From positions 1,823,001 to 1,887,000 of the forward strand of contig BTPP01000001.1 in NCBI GenBank assembly GCA_037102815.1: a stretch of DNA of 64,000 bases, in the 5' to 3' direction. How positions within the stretch are numbered: position 1 is the stretch's first letter; every line of letters begins with the position of its first letter. The position numbers and the translations under genes are program-made. This DNA comes from Neurospora intermedia. Its lineage: Eukaryota > Ascomycota > Sordariomycetes > Sordariales > Sordariaceae. Positions 25,675 to 36,021 of the stretch are shown here, in pieces. Under the pieces are notes generated by a model. That model searched no databases. It saw only the letters and a program-made list of their open reading frames with translations, and had not been told where the DNA came from.

Positions 25675-25939
25675 GGTACGTATCCCAACCAACAAACTAA
25701 CCGAACCTCCACCACATCCCTTTAACGGTGAAAATATGTCATTTTAGCGGCCCCCACAGTCTACCAGCCGTGACTCCTCAGCGACCTGCCAATGTCGCCA
25801 AGCAAGCGTGAGCCAGCATGTCCACTTTAGGTATCTAAAAGCCGCAAAATGTCACCCGCTAGGAAGGGGAGTCACCGATTGGCTGCTAATCCCTACCGCG
25901 CTAAAATGACACATTTTCACCGTTAAAGGGATACGTACC
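25675..25939. repeat. MITE-like element B with split left arm
   Basis: The right arm at 25899-25939 (41 nt) is the inverted copy of the left arm, which is in two pieces: 25675-25686 and 25716-25749. The 34-nt inner arms differ at one base. The left arm is interrupted by 29 bases (25687-25715) bounded by direct repeats of ATCCC, which look like a target-site or slippage duplication. The interior has no coding capacity. It begins only about 25 bases after element A ends. Confidence 0.75.
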
Positions 25940-27271
25940 GCACGCACTCCGCCGTTTCGTAACATGGCAATTATTGTACTGCCATGACAACCTTGGATTG
26001 TTTTCGGACCTGGAATTCAGTTCTGAGCCATCTGCTGCAATCTGTATAAATCCAGGTTCCAATACCACCTTTCAATTGACATTTCAATCGCTTCAGCTTC
26101 ACCCGGACTTCATTCGTGGTCCATCCTCCTCTAAATCCAATTTTTGGGACCGAACGGTTACAACGATTGCTACCCCACAGGTACCCGTTTACACTATTGC
26201 TGCACGCAACCTTGGTATTTGGGGGCTCGTATGTAATCAGTCTGATTCATACCAACAGATGCCAGTGGCCCTTCAATCAGATCGGATCCTAATCAAGCTC
26301 TCTCTCTCTTACTGCTTCGTCTCACAGACAAGGAACATCAACATCTACTCACAGCATATAATTGGTCAGATATTTCCGGCGCTATACCTAATAAAGTTAA
26401 ACCAGAATTGAGTGACATTGTACATACTACTGGATCGGTATGACTCTTTCCCCGTTGCATACGCAGGGTCGAGGGCTATTGCAGTTTCGCATCATCAACT
26501 GGCGAACTCGTCCATAGGTCAACCGCCAAGTTGCCCTACATTACTATCACCGGATGGCTAGCTATAAGCTATAGGTTGGTTGGTATACTACATCAAGTTG
26601 CTTCTGCCTCAATTTTGTCTGTTATTACTACTTGGGCAGTGATCATGACAGCATCAACGACCAACCAGCCATTGAAACTACCGCTCCGCAAATATATATA
26701 GAAATAGGTACTCTTGTACTCTACTGTACCGTACATACTGTAAAATATATTTGTGGTGAGAGGATTGAAGCAGCCAAAGCGTTTAACACAACTCATCCAG
26801 ATGAAGTACAAAAAAAACAGCACGGCGGAGGATGGATCACGGCTTATATATACACTGTTAATGATGAAAATTAACTATATACGTTGTAGTGAGGTATCCA
26901 ACAGAGCCTCAAGGTCCAAAGTGAGATCCCATCAAAGCCGCTTTTATTGCTGTCAGCTCAGCAGAGGAGGGACAGACAGACAGACAGACAGAGGTCTTCG
27001 ATCGTCCCAAAAGAAAATGCAGATTGAATGCGCCGTAGGTATAAAGGGTGTGCTCTGACCAACGAAAGAAGAGGAAAATATCTCCCAAGTCATCCACGCC
27101 CCTCCCGTATTCTTATCGATCAGTCATTTCATAACCCCATAAAATCTTTCTCTCTACCAACTCTCCCTTACACGATTGCGTAACCGCCGTAGTGACATGT
27201 AGTCTTATTGCTCATATCATGAATCATCTCACTTCACCCATGTCATCGTTAGCTTCTTCCATCTTTGCTCA
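25940..27271. other. AT-rich intergenic tract, possible decayed repeat
   Basis: This stretch is clearly richer in A, T and TpA steps than its neighbours, mainly 26400-26900. It holds an open frame of 145 codons at 25974-26411 without recognised domain. A (GACA)n microsatellite is at 26971-26992. The last part before 27272 is the 3' flank of the P4-ATPase. TpA excess suggests repeat-induced point mutation, but I could not compute indices. Confidence 0.4.
26971..26992. repeat. (GACA)n microsatellite
   Basis: Five perfect GACA units plus a partial one, non-coding. Confidence 0.9.
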
Positions 27272-30200
27272 TCACAACAACTGCCTCGTCACCGGCAGCT
27301 GTCCCTCTTCCTGATTAACAGTCGTCCCGGTCAATTGCCTCTCCACTGCACCACCATCTCCCGCTTCCTCTGATCCAACACCGGTGTCCGCCGTAGCTGC
27401 TGCCGCCGTTGACACTGCAGGAGAATGCATCTCCGGCATCTCGATTGGGCTCGTGACAAAATACGGCTCACCCGCTTCCACCGCTGGCCCGCTAGCAATT
27501 GGCGTATTGGCACTGCCCTCCCCTAAGAACCTTGTAGTCACACCCACGTCCATGTTCGTTCGTAATGCCGACTTCCTAGGAGTCTTCCCCTTCATACTGC
27601 CCTTTGGCTCCTCCACCTCCCTCGCCGCCTTGCTTTTAGGCCTGACGACGTCCTCTACCGGGTCCTCCAGCTCCTCCGCCGGGGAGTCAAAGTTGGGACG
27701 AGTGTAAGCATGGCTCGGGCGACCTTCGGGCATCAGAGGTCTGCTACTGCTGCTTCCTGCGGCGGCCGGGGTCATACTGGCGCCGGTGAAGTCGCCATAG
27801 CTGTTCTTGTGCCTCATGCTACCAGCCTCCGCGGCCGCCACATCCGCCGCGGGCAGACCGGCTTCTCCACGCTCGGCGGCATGTTCTTTCATGACTTCCA
27901 GGACACCATCGATGTGCTCAATCTCCTTCATCAGGTCTTGATCGGTAGGCCATAAAGACCTGCGCACTGCGCTGATGGCTACCTCAAAGATAAGAAGGGC
28001 AGACAGCCCGATGATGCAGACGACCCACCAGGGCGCGTGTTGGCCAAAACCCTTGATGAATCCGTCTCTGACAAGGTACGGACTCATCTTGGCCGAAAAG
28101 ATGCCGCTGAGGAGGAGGTTCCAAAGGAACCAGCCAAAGACAGAGATGAAGAGGCCGGCGAAACAGATAGCGATGCGGTTGTGGAGTTCGAGGACAAGCA
28201 TTTTAATGTTGATGAAGATGACGCAAATGGTAAAGGCCAGGGTACCGACGGGATAGAGAGCGGCGTTCTCGGGCGGCAGTGTAATACCATAGACATACCA
28301 GACAATGCTGAAAATTAGCACTGACTCTGAGACGGCCATGAACATCCAGCCAATGTACAGCTTGACGTTGAAGGCTTTCTCCTTCTGTCCGTATGTGTAG
28401 AGTTCGGGTATTGCCATCAGCGTGTCGGCTTCAAGGTCCTTCTCGAAGATACCAAAGAGAATAACCGGGAGCGAGGTAAACAGGGTGTTGAAGACAGTCA
28501 AGCTGGTAGACTCGAACAGAGAAGTACCCGTATAACCGTTGTAACGTTGGAACTGCGCCTGTACTAGGTAGAAGACAATTTCCTTCCAGAACGTACCAAG
28601 GATATACTTGCCAGTCCTGATATAGTTCCAGCGACCGTGAACAAAGAGGAGGCGTTGCAAGAACCGGAACTGACTGATGGAAAAATCCGAAATTCGAGCA
28701 GCCTGGAGACCCTCTCTTCCGGAAATACCGATACCGACGTGCGAAGCCTGGATCATGGCAATATCATTGGCACCATCACCAATGGCAAGAGTGACAGCCT
28801 TGGGAACTTGCTGACGGATGCTCTGGACAAGCGTGGCCTTCTGCGATGGGGATGCGCGACAGCAGATGACCGAGTCGACTCTAACAACAAGGTCAAAGAA
28901 CAAAACGCGGAGGGACTCGTCCTCCTCCACGACACTTAGAGTGTGACCATCAATAACAACAACCGAGTGAGGAACCATGCCACGACCCACATCTATCAGA
29001 GTCGAGGCAAGTCTCTCCTGAAGATCGCCTTGAGTCGCGTCCAGGATGTAGACCTCCGAGAAGGGCTTGCAGATCCTAGCGGAGTGAGCGATGTTAATGG
29101 CAGTCTCACGCTTGTCACCCGTAAGCATCCAGATCTTGATGTTAGCACGGCGGAACTTGTCGATGGTCTCGGGCACACCGTGCTGCAGCTTGTCCTCAAT
29201 GGCGGTAGCTCCAGCAAGGTCAAAGTTCTGTTCGATGATCTCAGCAGCCGCCTCGATGCGCTCTTGGCGGTTAACCAGGCTGGTAGTGGCGTCATGATAG
29301 ATCGTCTTCCACTTCCTGTACTCCTCACCATCCAGATAGCGGTAGGCAAAGACGAGGGTTCGCAGACCTTCAGAGGCGAAGTCATCAATGTGCTTGAAGC
29401 AGCGTTCGAACACGGCGGCCTCGTTCAGAGCCAAATGTTCGTCAACCATTCCGTCTAGCGGATCATGGGGACGACCGACTTCAAACGACCGGCCACGCTG
29501 CATCGAGCGACGCGGGGGTGGGTTAGAATCATCAAACTCGTCAGTCTCACGACGTACTAGCCAAGAATCAACCTCATCCGTAAAGAACGTAGACCGGCGC
29601 TGACTGCCCTTAGCCCTTCGGTGGTCCATCGAAGCACGGGAAGCCCGGACAAGGTTCATGCTATCACGCTTGATGCTGTGGAGACTAAGCCGACGCAGAG
29701 CCTTCTCCTGTTCCATACTCTTACGCATGCTGGCCATCTGCCCGATCTTTCCAGCAGTCTGGATAGCCAAATTGCTCTGCTTGAGGCGAGGCAGAATCAT
29801 GCTATCAGCACCCTTGGTAAAGATACAGGTAGACCCGTCAGGCATGCGAATGACAATGGACATGCGCTTCCGCTTGCTACTGAACTCGATGACGTCGAGG
29901 ACCTCGTATGTCTCAGTGACGGGGTTGCCGTCCGCATCGCGAGTTTGAAGCCTGATGGCCTGTGAAGGACGGTCGATCACCAAGTAGCCCAAGTCCCTAG
30001 CTCCTTCCACCAGCGCCAACTCATCAGGAGAGGCGGCCTGGAAAGTCATTTCGCCATCCTCCTTGGTCTCGGGGAGACAGGTGTGGCAAAGCGCAATGCA
30101 GAGTATGAAGTGCTTAGCGGTACGGGAGAAAGGCGTGTTAGGCCTCTGCTGAAGATAGCGAATCAACTCCTCGGTATTCGGTTCCCGCTGTCCTTGTTTT

Positions 30201-32503
30201 ACAGCAGCGCTCGAGTGCCACACAGACTGGTTGGCGACAAAAGGCTCGTTGCTCGACTCTTCTGCAAGTGGTTGCAAGGAAGCCTCGACATTAGAGGGCC
30301 GCGGTTTAGCTGAGATCGAAAGGCTCCTTTTCGGCAGATCCTGGGCGAGTTGCTCTTGCTTTGCCTTCTCTGCATCTCTCCGTATATCCATGTCATGAAG
30401 AAACGACGCTCCTCCCACACTGATCTTCCGGAACCTCATGAGGTTCTCAGTCAGGGTACCTGTCTTGTCCGAAAACACGTAGCTAACCTGGCCGAGGTTT
30501 TCCAAAATCGTCGTGGTGTTGGCGCTCATTGCCGTGTCTGTTTTGGGATCATACATCTCAACATCCGCCAGTAGGTAGAGTTGCCCAAGCTTGACGATTT
30601 CAAGACTGACATAGAGTGACAGGGGAATCAGGGTGTTGAAAGCGATAATGAAGCCAATGACAATTTCCTTGATTGGGACCTTTTGCTGGATGAGATACCA
30701 AGCCTTCTTTTCATTGCTGCGATGCCACATGGTATATCCACCAGTACATCCAACAGCGAGTGCAACGACAAAGACCACGAGAAGCATGACAATTCGGTTG
30801 ACCATGAATTGCATCTCGGGTGCCTTGGTTCGAACATTCTTGTGCGCATTCATCCGAATCTTGCACTCCTCGCCAGTGTTGACAACGATTCCAATCGCTT
30901 GGGTCGTATTCCGGAGGGTTGATCCTCTGTACACGATCTGATTGGAGGTCAAGGGCATCGTCTCTCCGTTCACCGTCACTCGGCCTTCGTAGTTGTAAAG
31001 GTCAAGATTCGGGTCCTCGGAGACGACTGTAGCATCGCAGTGGGCCATGGCGTTGATAGAGGAGCAGTGGTTGAGCAACAATGGACAGGCCTGTTTGCTC
31101 TTGAGATTTGTTTCGCCATCCAAGGCCATAGTCTCGATATATGCGACTCCGTTCGGGCCAGTGGCGTGGAGAAGCACCATGTCGGCGGGCACGTTTTCAT
31201 CTCTCCGCAGCTGAACAATGTCGCCGACTCTGATGTCTTGCCATTCGATTCGTGCCCAAGGCTCACCTCCGCCCTCTCCCTCGCTCTGGTCGACTTCAGC
31301 TGTGGTTACCCTTTCCAGCCCAGCTAGTTCCGTAGCAGCACCACCCTCAGCCGACTTTTTGCCCTTGATCATTTCCATGAGCATCCCCCGTTTCCTCCCT
31401 CGTACTCTGGTGCTGACGGTGCCATCGGGATCCAGCACAGACGCGGCACTCCTGTTCTCCAATTTATCGAGTCTGTAACGGCGGTAGTCGTCATAACCTT
31501 CTTTTGCCATACTAATGCACACAAAAACAATAAGCGGGGCTATTGTCGTGTACGTTCCGGTTGTGCTCAATCCAGGAACCATCTGTAGGATACCGATGAC
31601 AAGGAAATAGAAGTTGGCGAGCTTGCCGAACTGAAAAAGTAATTGCTTCGGCAAGAAGTCATAGAGTGTATATCTGCTGGAACGAATAAAGTTTGAGACG
31701 TAAGGCTGACCCGTCCGCTCGTCGTTCAACGGTGTCTGTCGTACCAAACCAGGTTTCAGCGGTATGTGCCTTCCATCTTTACTTGGGGGTATTGGCCTTT
31801 GTCGCAGAAGGCCTTCAACAATGTATTTCTGGTAGGCATTCTCGGCACCAGCCTTTATCCTATTCAACGGATCGCTTGTCAACCTCTTTTGTCTCTCCTT
31901 CTGTCTACCAATCCAGTCCTTGTAGGTGTCAAGAGTGATCTTGGTCTCCTCTTCCGTGGCCATAGCACTGCTGGAATCGCCGTACGCCTCATCGTAGCGT
32001 TGTCGTGGTAAGGTTAAAGATAAACGAGAACGGGTGCTATTCGCTGCGCTGTGTCGTGGTTCCAAGCTTGGCCGACCCGGTTGTGAAGGTTTCAAAGAAG
32101 AGGACGGGAGGTCGATATTAGAATTGATTGTGTATAGTTGGGACGGAAGTTGTAAGCTCGGGCGCGACAGGCTGGGACGCCCAGACCTCGGGAGATCGTC
32201 GTCAGGAATATCGAGACTGAAACGCACACGCGTTGCCGATGGCGAGGCTGGTGATAAGGGGGATGTTGGTGTTTCGGGAGCAAGGTGGGACGAATGTCTA
32301 GGAAGTCCAAGGCTTGGTCTCCCATGCGTCGCAGAATGTCGGCCGTCGGTTGATCGCCGCTGCCCAAGCCTTAGCGAGGGCGTCGAGGCTGGCAGGCGGC
32401 GCAATGCTGGGCGAGGGATGTGGACTTCATTCTGCTGCAGTTCGATATTTTCAAGTCTGTCTCTGAGAGCCTCGGCGGCATCTGGCTGGTCTGGTCCGGC
32501 CAT
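27272..32503 (-). CDS. P4-type phospholipid flippase, Dnf3-like
   Basis: 1,743 residues in one exon; ATG at 32503 in a good context. Residues 1-200 are a Ser/Pro-rich disordered head. Actuator-domain motif ETMALDGETNLKS, membrane motif LIPLSLYVSLEIVK (the P4-ATPase PISL position), phosphorylation site DKTGTLT near residue 678 and hinge GDGANDIAMIQ near 1245 are all intact, so it should be active. ETMALDGETNLK, the length and the weak PISL variant (PLSL) fit Dnf3 better than Drs2, Dnf1/2 or Neo1. Dnf3-type flippases move phosphatidylserine/ethanolamine to the cytosolic leaflet in Golgi/endosomes, with a Cdc50-family partner; none is encoded here. The nucleotide-binding domain holds a basic Ser-rich insert at about 920-1030. 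The C-terminal 200 residues are low-complexity. Confidence 0.88.
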   Translation of the reverse strand: MAGPDQPDAAEALRDRLENIELQQNEVHIPRPALRRLPASTPSLRLGQRRSTDGRHSATHGRPSLGLPRHSSHLAPETPTSPLSPASPSATRVRFSLDIPDDDLPRSGRPSLSRPSLQLPSQLYTINSNIDLPSSSLKPSQPGRPSLEPRHSAANSTRSRLSLTLPRQRYDEAYGDSSSAMATEEETKITLDTYKDWIGRQKERQKRLTSDPLNRIKAGAENAYQKYIVEGLLRQRPIPPSKDGRHIPLKPGLVRQTPLNDERTGQPYVSNFIRSSRYTLYDFLPKQLLFQFGKLANFYFLVIGILQMVPGLSTTGTYTTIAPLIVFVCISMAKEGYDDYRRYRLDKLENRSAASVLDPDGTVSTRVRGRKRGMLMEMIKGKKSAEGGAATELAGLERVTTAEVDQSEGEGGGEPWARIEWQDIRVGDIVQLRRDENVPADMVLLHATGPNGVAYIETMALDGETNLKSKQACPLLLNHCSSINAMAHCDATVVSEDPNLDLYNYEGRVTVNGETMPLTSNQIVYRGSTLRNTTQAIGIVVNTGEECKIRMNAHKNVRTKAPEMQFMVNRIVMLLVVFVVALAVGCTGGYTMWHRSNEKKAWYLIQQKVPIKEIVIGFIIAFNTLIPLSLYVSLEIVKLGQLYLLADVEMYDPKTDTAMSANTTTILENLGQVSYVFSDKTGTLTENLMRFRKISVGGASFLHDMDIRRDAEKAKQEQLAQDLPKRSLSISAKPRPSNVEASLQPLAEESSNEPFVANQSVWHSSAAVKQGQREPNTEELIRYLQQRPNTPFSRTAKHFILCIALCHTCLPETKEDGEMTFQAASPDELALVEGARDLGYLVIDRPSQAIRLQTRDADGNPVTETYEVLDVIEFSSKRKRMSIVIRMPDGSTCIFTKGADSMILPRLKQSNLAIQTAGKIGQMASMRKSMEQEKALRRLSLHSIKRDSMNLVRASRASMDHRRAKGSQRRSTFFTDEVDSWLVRRETDEFDDSNPPPRRSMQRGRSFEVGRPHDPLDGMVDEHLALNEAAVFERCFKHIDDFASEGLRTLVFAYRYLDGEEYRKWKTIYHDATTSLVNRQERIEAAAEIIEQNFDLAGATAIEDKLQHGVPETIDKFRRANIKIWMLTGDKRETAINIAHSARICKPFSEVYILDATQGDLQERLASTLIDVGRGMVPHSVVVIDGHTLSVVEEDESLRVLFFDLVVRVDSVICCRASPSQKATLVQSIRQQVPKAVTLAIGDGANDIAMIQASHVGIGISGREGLQAARISDFSISQFRFLQRLLFVHGRWNYIRTGKYILGTFWKEIVFYLVQAQFQRYNGYTGTSLFESTSLTVFNTLFTSLPVILFGIFEKDLEADTLMAIPELYTYGQKEKAFNVKLYIGWMFMAVSESVLIFSIVWYVYGITLPPENAALYPVGTLAFTICVIFINIKMLVLELHNRIAICFAGLFISVFGWFLWNLLLSGIFSAKMSPYLVRDGFIKGFGQHAPWWVVCIIGLSALLIFEVAISAVRRSLWPTDQDLMKEIEHIDGVLEVMKEHAAERGEAGLPAADVAAAEAGSMRHKNSYGDFTGASMTPAAAGSSSSRPLMPEGRPSHAYTRPNFDSPAEELEDPVEDVVRPKSKAAREVEEPKGSMKGKTPRKSALRTNMDVGVTTRFLGEGSANTPIASGPAVEAGEPYFVTSPIEMPEMHSPAVSTAAAATADTGVGSEEAGDGGAVERQLTGTTVNQEEGQLPVTRQLL

Positions 32504-35500
32504 GGTGGAGGAAGCAGTTTGTCGTAACCCGTAAGCAAGTCGGTGTAAACGTATGCGAAACGGCGTATAGTTCCTTTTCTAGCAGCGATTTCGACATGTC
32601 CCCTCCTTATATTGCACGATGACAATGGCGTATCTGATCGATTTTTCTGTCAGGAAAAAAAAGACGCTTCCATCAGGATTGTGGCGGTCTGGTTAGTGAT
32701 CTCTCTGGAGACGTTCAGAGCATACTGACGATCCAGTCCAGGGTCGGACGGGGGCGGTTTGTCCGTTGACGGAGTCTCGATGATCACAGCCGTTTAGTAA
32801 CTCAGGTCGTAAGCCACCTCCGCATTAGCTGCGTTTTAGTGGAGTTTAGTGACGGAGTGCTGCTGCACTGGTGCTTCGGCGCCCCGAGTACGCCAGGGAG
32901 CTTTGGAAGAATCGCGATCTTGAAAGTCTCCAAGGCAAAGGGAAACTTGATGCACGTTTGGACCGGGCGGGGTATATTTATCGTACTAAGGTGTCGCGAA
33001 AAAGGTGAAATTAACCCCCCCCCTCAGTTTCGAAGGCTCGTGGGGTTGTTTCGATGCAAATTCGCTCGCCGTCACTTGGCTTTCTCTTTGTGTCAATCAG
33101 CAGGCGATATGCTGGGGTCGCTCCGCTTGTCTTGGGGCCAAGATGTCGCTGTCAGCCTGCACGAAAGACCAAGCATGTAAGACAAGTTGAGGCGATGGGT
33201 GGCTGTTTGTGATCGCGCGCTCACGAGTAAGTAGATGGTGAAGAGACCAAGGGGGATATGTCAAAGGACAATTGGCAATGATTCCCTTCCAAAATGCGGT
33301 ATCCAACATGCGGGCAGAGCAAGAAGGGAATCAAGAAAAGCGAATGACAACTTAACCTGAAGAAGAGGTTGGGTGGTGGTGACATGCATTCTCATGCTCC
33401 GATCTTGGAAACTTGCCGTGGGGAGGCCGAGGTGGCGGGGAGACCTAGAAAAAGTCCACTGCAAGCCACGCTTTCCCCATCTGGGTTTGCTCTTGGCAAA
33501 GGAAGCGGTCCTCAACGTCGGCATCCCTCTGCTGTCCCGCCGAGCCCACCGCTGCAGCTCACCCATTAACCTTGGACTTCCGGGCCGCAACTGTAAGCCC
33601 TCAAGAGTCCCCCAGCGCGGTCGGCATCCGGAACTCCGGCAGATGTTTCCTAGCCCCTATTCCTAGGTAATCTCAATCTTCTATCAAAACGTTATCCATC
33701 ACCTTCCCTTTTCTTTCCTACTGCAGAAAATAGTTGACGCGCGTTGGTGTCAGTGTGTGTACGTCACCGCCTAAGATTCAACTAAATTGTGCTAGTGCAT
33801 AGCCCCAACGCCAGGAACCTTGGCGGCCGGCCTTGGAACTATTTTGCCGCTTTCCATGCTTGGTCAGATAAACTTCCCGTGCCTCTCACATTCCGCCGCC
33901 TATCACGACAGTCGAGACGTTGGTCACGCGGCGGCTTGTCACCCAGGAACGCCGCACTTTCGCATTTCATATCTCAGGTCCGAGAGACACACAGCACAGG
34001 ATTCAAGACAGAGTTCCCGACCGTTGCGTGGCATGGCTGCAGAGCCGCATGGCCTTGAATGTCGTGTATCGGAGAACAGGACGATAGTGTGGTGTTCATA
34101 CGCTGTGGTAGGTATCGATTGGTTGTTGTGAGGGTGTTTGAGGTCTATCATCCAGCTTGATCGTACTGCGGGCTTGGTTCAGTTGGCAGTGCGTGCGTGG
34201 TACGACACAAATTTCATGAGGAATCTCCCGTAAAATCGAGCCACGGCGGGCCGAAGCTGTGCAATGTCCATCTGACAGTTCACGTTCAATAGAGAACCGA
34301 CATAGCAAAGGTGGGCAGTAGGTAGTGACTAACCCAACAAACTGGATAAGTAATGTGAAGGATCAGAGTAAGAACAGCGGGCATGAGACAAAAGCATCAT
34401 GATGTCAACGGCAAGAGCTCGAATTGAGATGAATCCAGGACCATCCCGCTTCCCGCTCGCGGGGTCAGGAGATCAAAAGCTAAAAACTTAAATTCCACGA
34501 CATGTCCACTTCGTTTTCTGCAGATAACGCTCCTCTTTTCATTAATTCAGAGGTCTGCAGAGGATATGGGTCATGGTACGTACCGACCCTCGGTACCAAT
34601 TTGCAGTGTACACTACTTAGGTAGGTACATATCACGCCGTTCCGTCCCGAGGGTTCCGGTGTTCCCGCTTCCCGCTCAGAGGGTCCCAGACCCGACTGGC
34701 TTTTGACTATCGTCCAGAATGCCGGGCTGTCCCGTCTCCGTGCAGCAGAAGATGGAGGGCCATGTGAAATGTGTCGCCACGAAAAGAGGAACCCCCCAAG
34801 GACTTATTGGTGGGACCTGAGAATCAAGTAATTCTTGGAGTTATGTAACGTATTCACCGTACTATATGTTCCGTTTCCAGTTACCTCTATTACCCCAGAC
34901 TTTGGGAAATTTGAATCCGGGGCCCGGGATGCTACTCTGTAATTTCTCTTCATCAGACAATCAACAACGTGAGACTGCCGCAACTAAGAGGTTACCATTA
35001 CGTATGCCCAGGCGTGGGCTTTTGCTCACAGGTTCATGGGTGTTTCTGTTATCGTCCACGCTCATGTTTTCTATCTTAGAATCAAGCGGGAACAAATCGA
35101 CAATGAATGCCCCTGTGTCGACACTTGGCATCCTAAACGTTAACTCTACCAGCGGTAACCTCTTTCGCACTTTCTCACTGGCACAAAGTCAAGATTTACT
35201 GATTTTACTCGGCATTGATTATTTCTGTTGTGCTCTCCATGCTAACTACCTCCATCACCATACCGTAAACTAGATCTCTGTGCAATAGAGCAAAGACTGA
35301 TCCAATACTTCACTGCCCCCTGATTAAAACCAGAGTATCTGAGAAATAGTAGCCGCCTGGGCTTCTCCAGATCATCGCCTTTTGAACCTCCCCGCAGCCA
35401 GAACTTCATGGAGACACCTGATGCTTTTTATGGTCAACTCTTTCCCCCGCCGTCCCATCAAGAGAGAGGGAGAAACAGGATACCCATGATAAACCAGAGC

Positions 35501-36021
35501 TATTACAAAACCTGAGGCCCCGGGGGATTCGCCGACAAAAGAGGAATTATTACCCCGGGATATCGATAGACGAGAAACCGCCGAAAAGAGCAACGTAATC
35601 GAGAAAGGAGAAAACTTGTGCAATACTAAAAATGATCAAAGTAGGGATGACGAGGATCAATGTGCCAGACACGCATGAAAAGACAAGGTATCGTCTTGTA
35701 GATTTCGTGGCTGATGGATGAAATGGGACAAGAACAGAACATTTGTAAGAGGGGTATTCTTGGCAGTTTTTAAATCGGGAAAATGTGATGATATGTCGTC
35801 AAGCTTTTTTTCTTTTTGAAGCGACACATGGAGGCAACAGAGCGTCCTGGTAAATACAACGAGATCCTCTAAACGCCAAAAGGAGTCGAACCGGGAGTGT
35901 ACTCTCCGGAGGGGTATTATAAGGAATAAGAGTCATGAACCATCGGTGGCTTATAACCTATCGCAACACACAGCCGTGCTGCGAGGCAGACAAGGAAAAA
36001 AAAATTATTTGATTCACCCGC
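32504..36021. other. intergenic between homeodomain gene and P4-ATPase
   Basis: About 3.5 kb, containing the P4-ATPase promoter at its left end and the 3' flank of the homeodomain gene at its right end. Short open frames (for example 34866-35273) show no domain and no codon bias like the neighbours. A word of about 15 bases, TCCCGCTTCCCGCTC, occurs at 34444 and again near 34663 with similar flanks. Nothing else is supported. Confidence 0.5.

Noticed and set aside
34866-35273. 135-codon + strand frame
   Set aside because: No domain, codon use unlike neighbouring genes, and no splice sites linking it to other exons.
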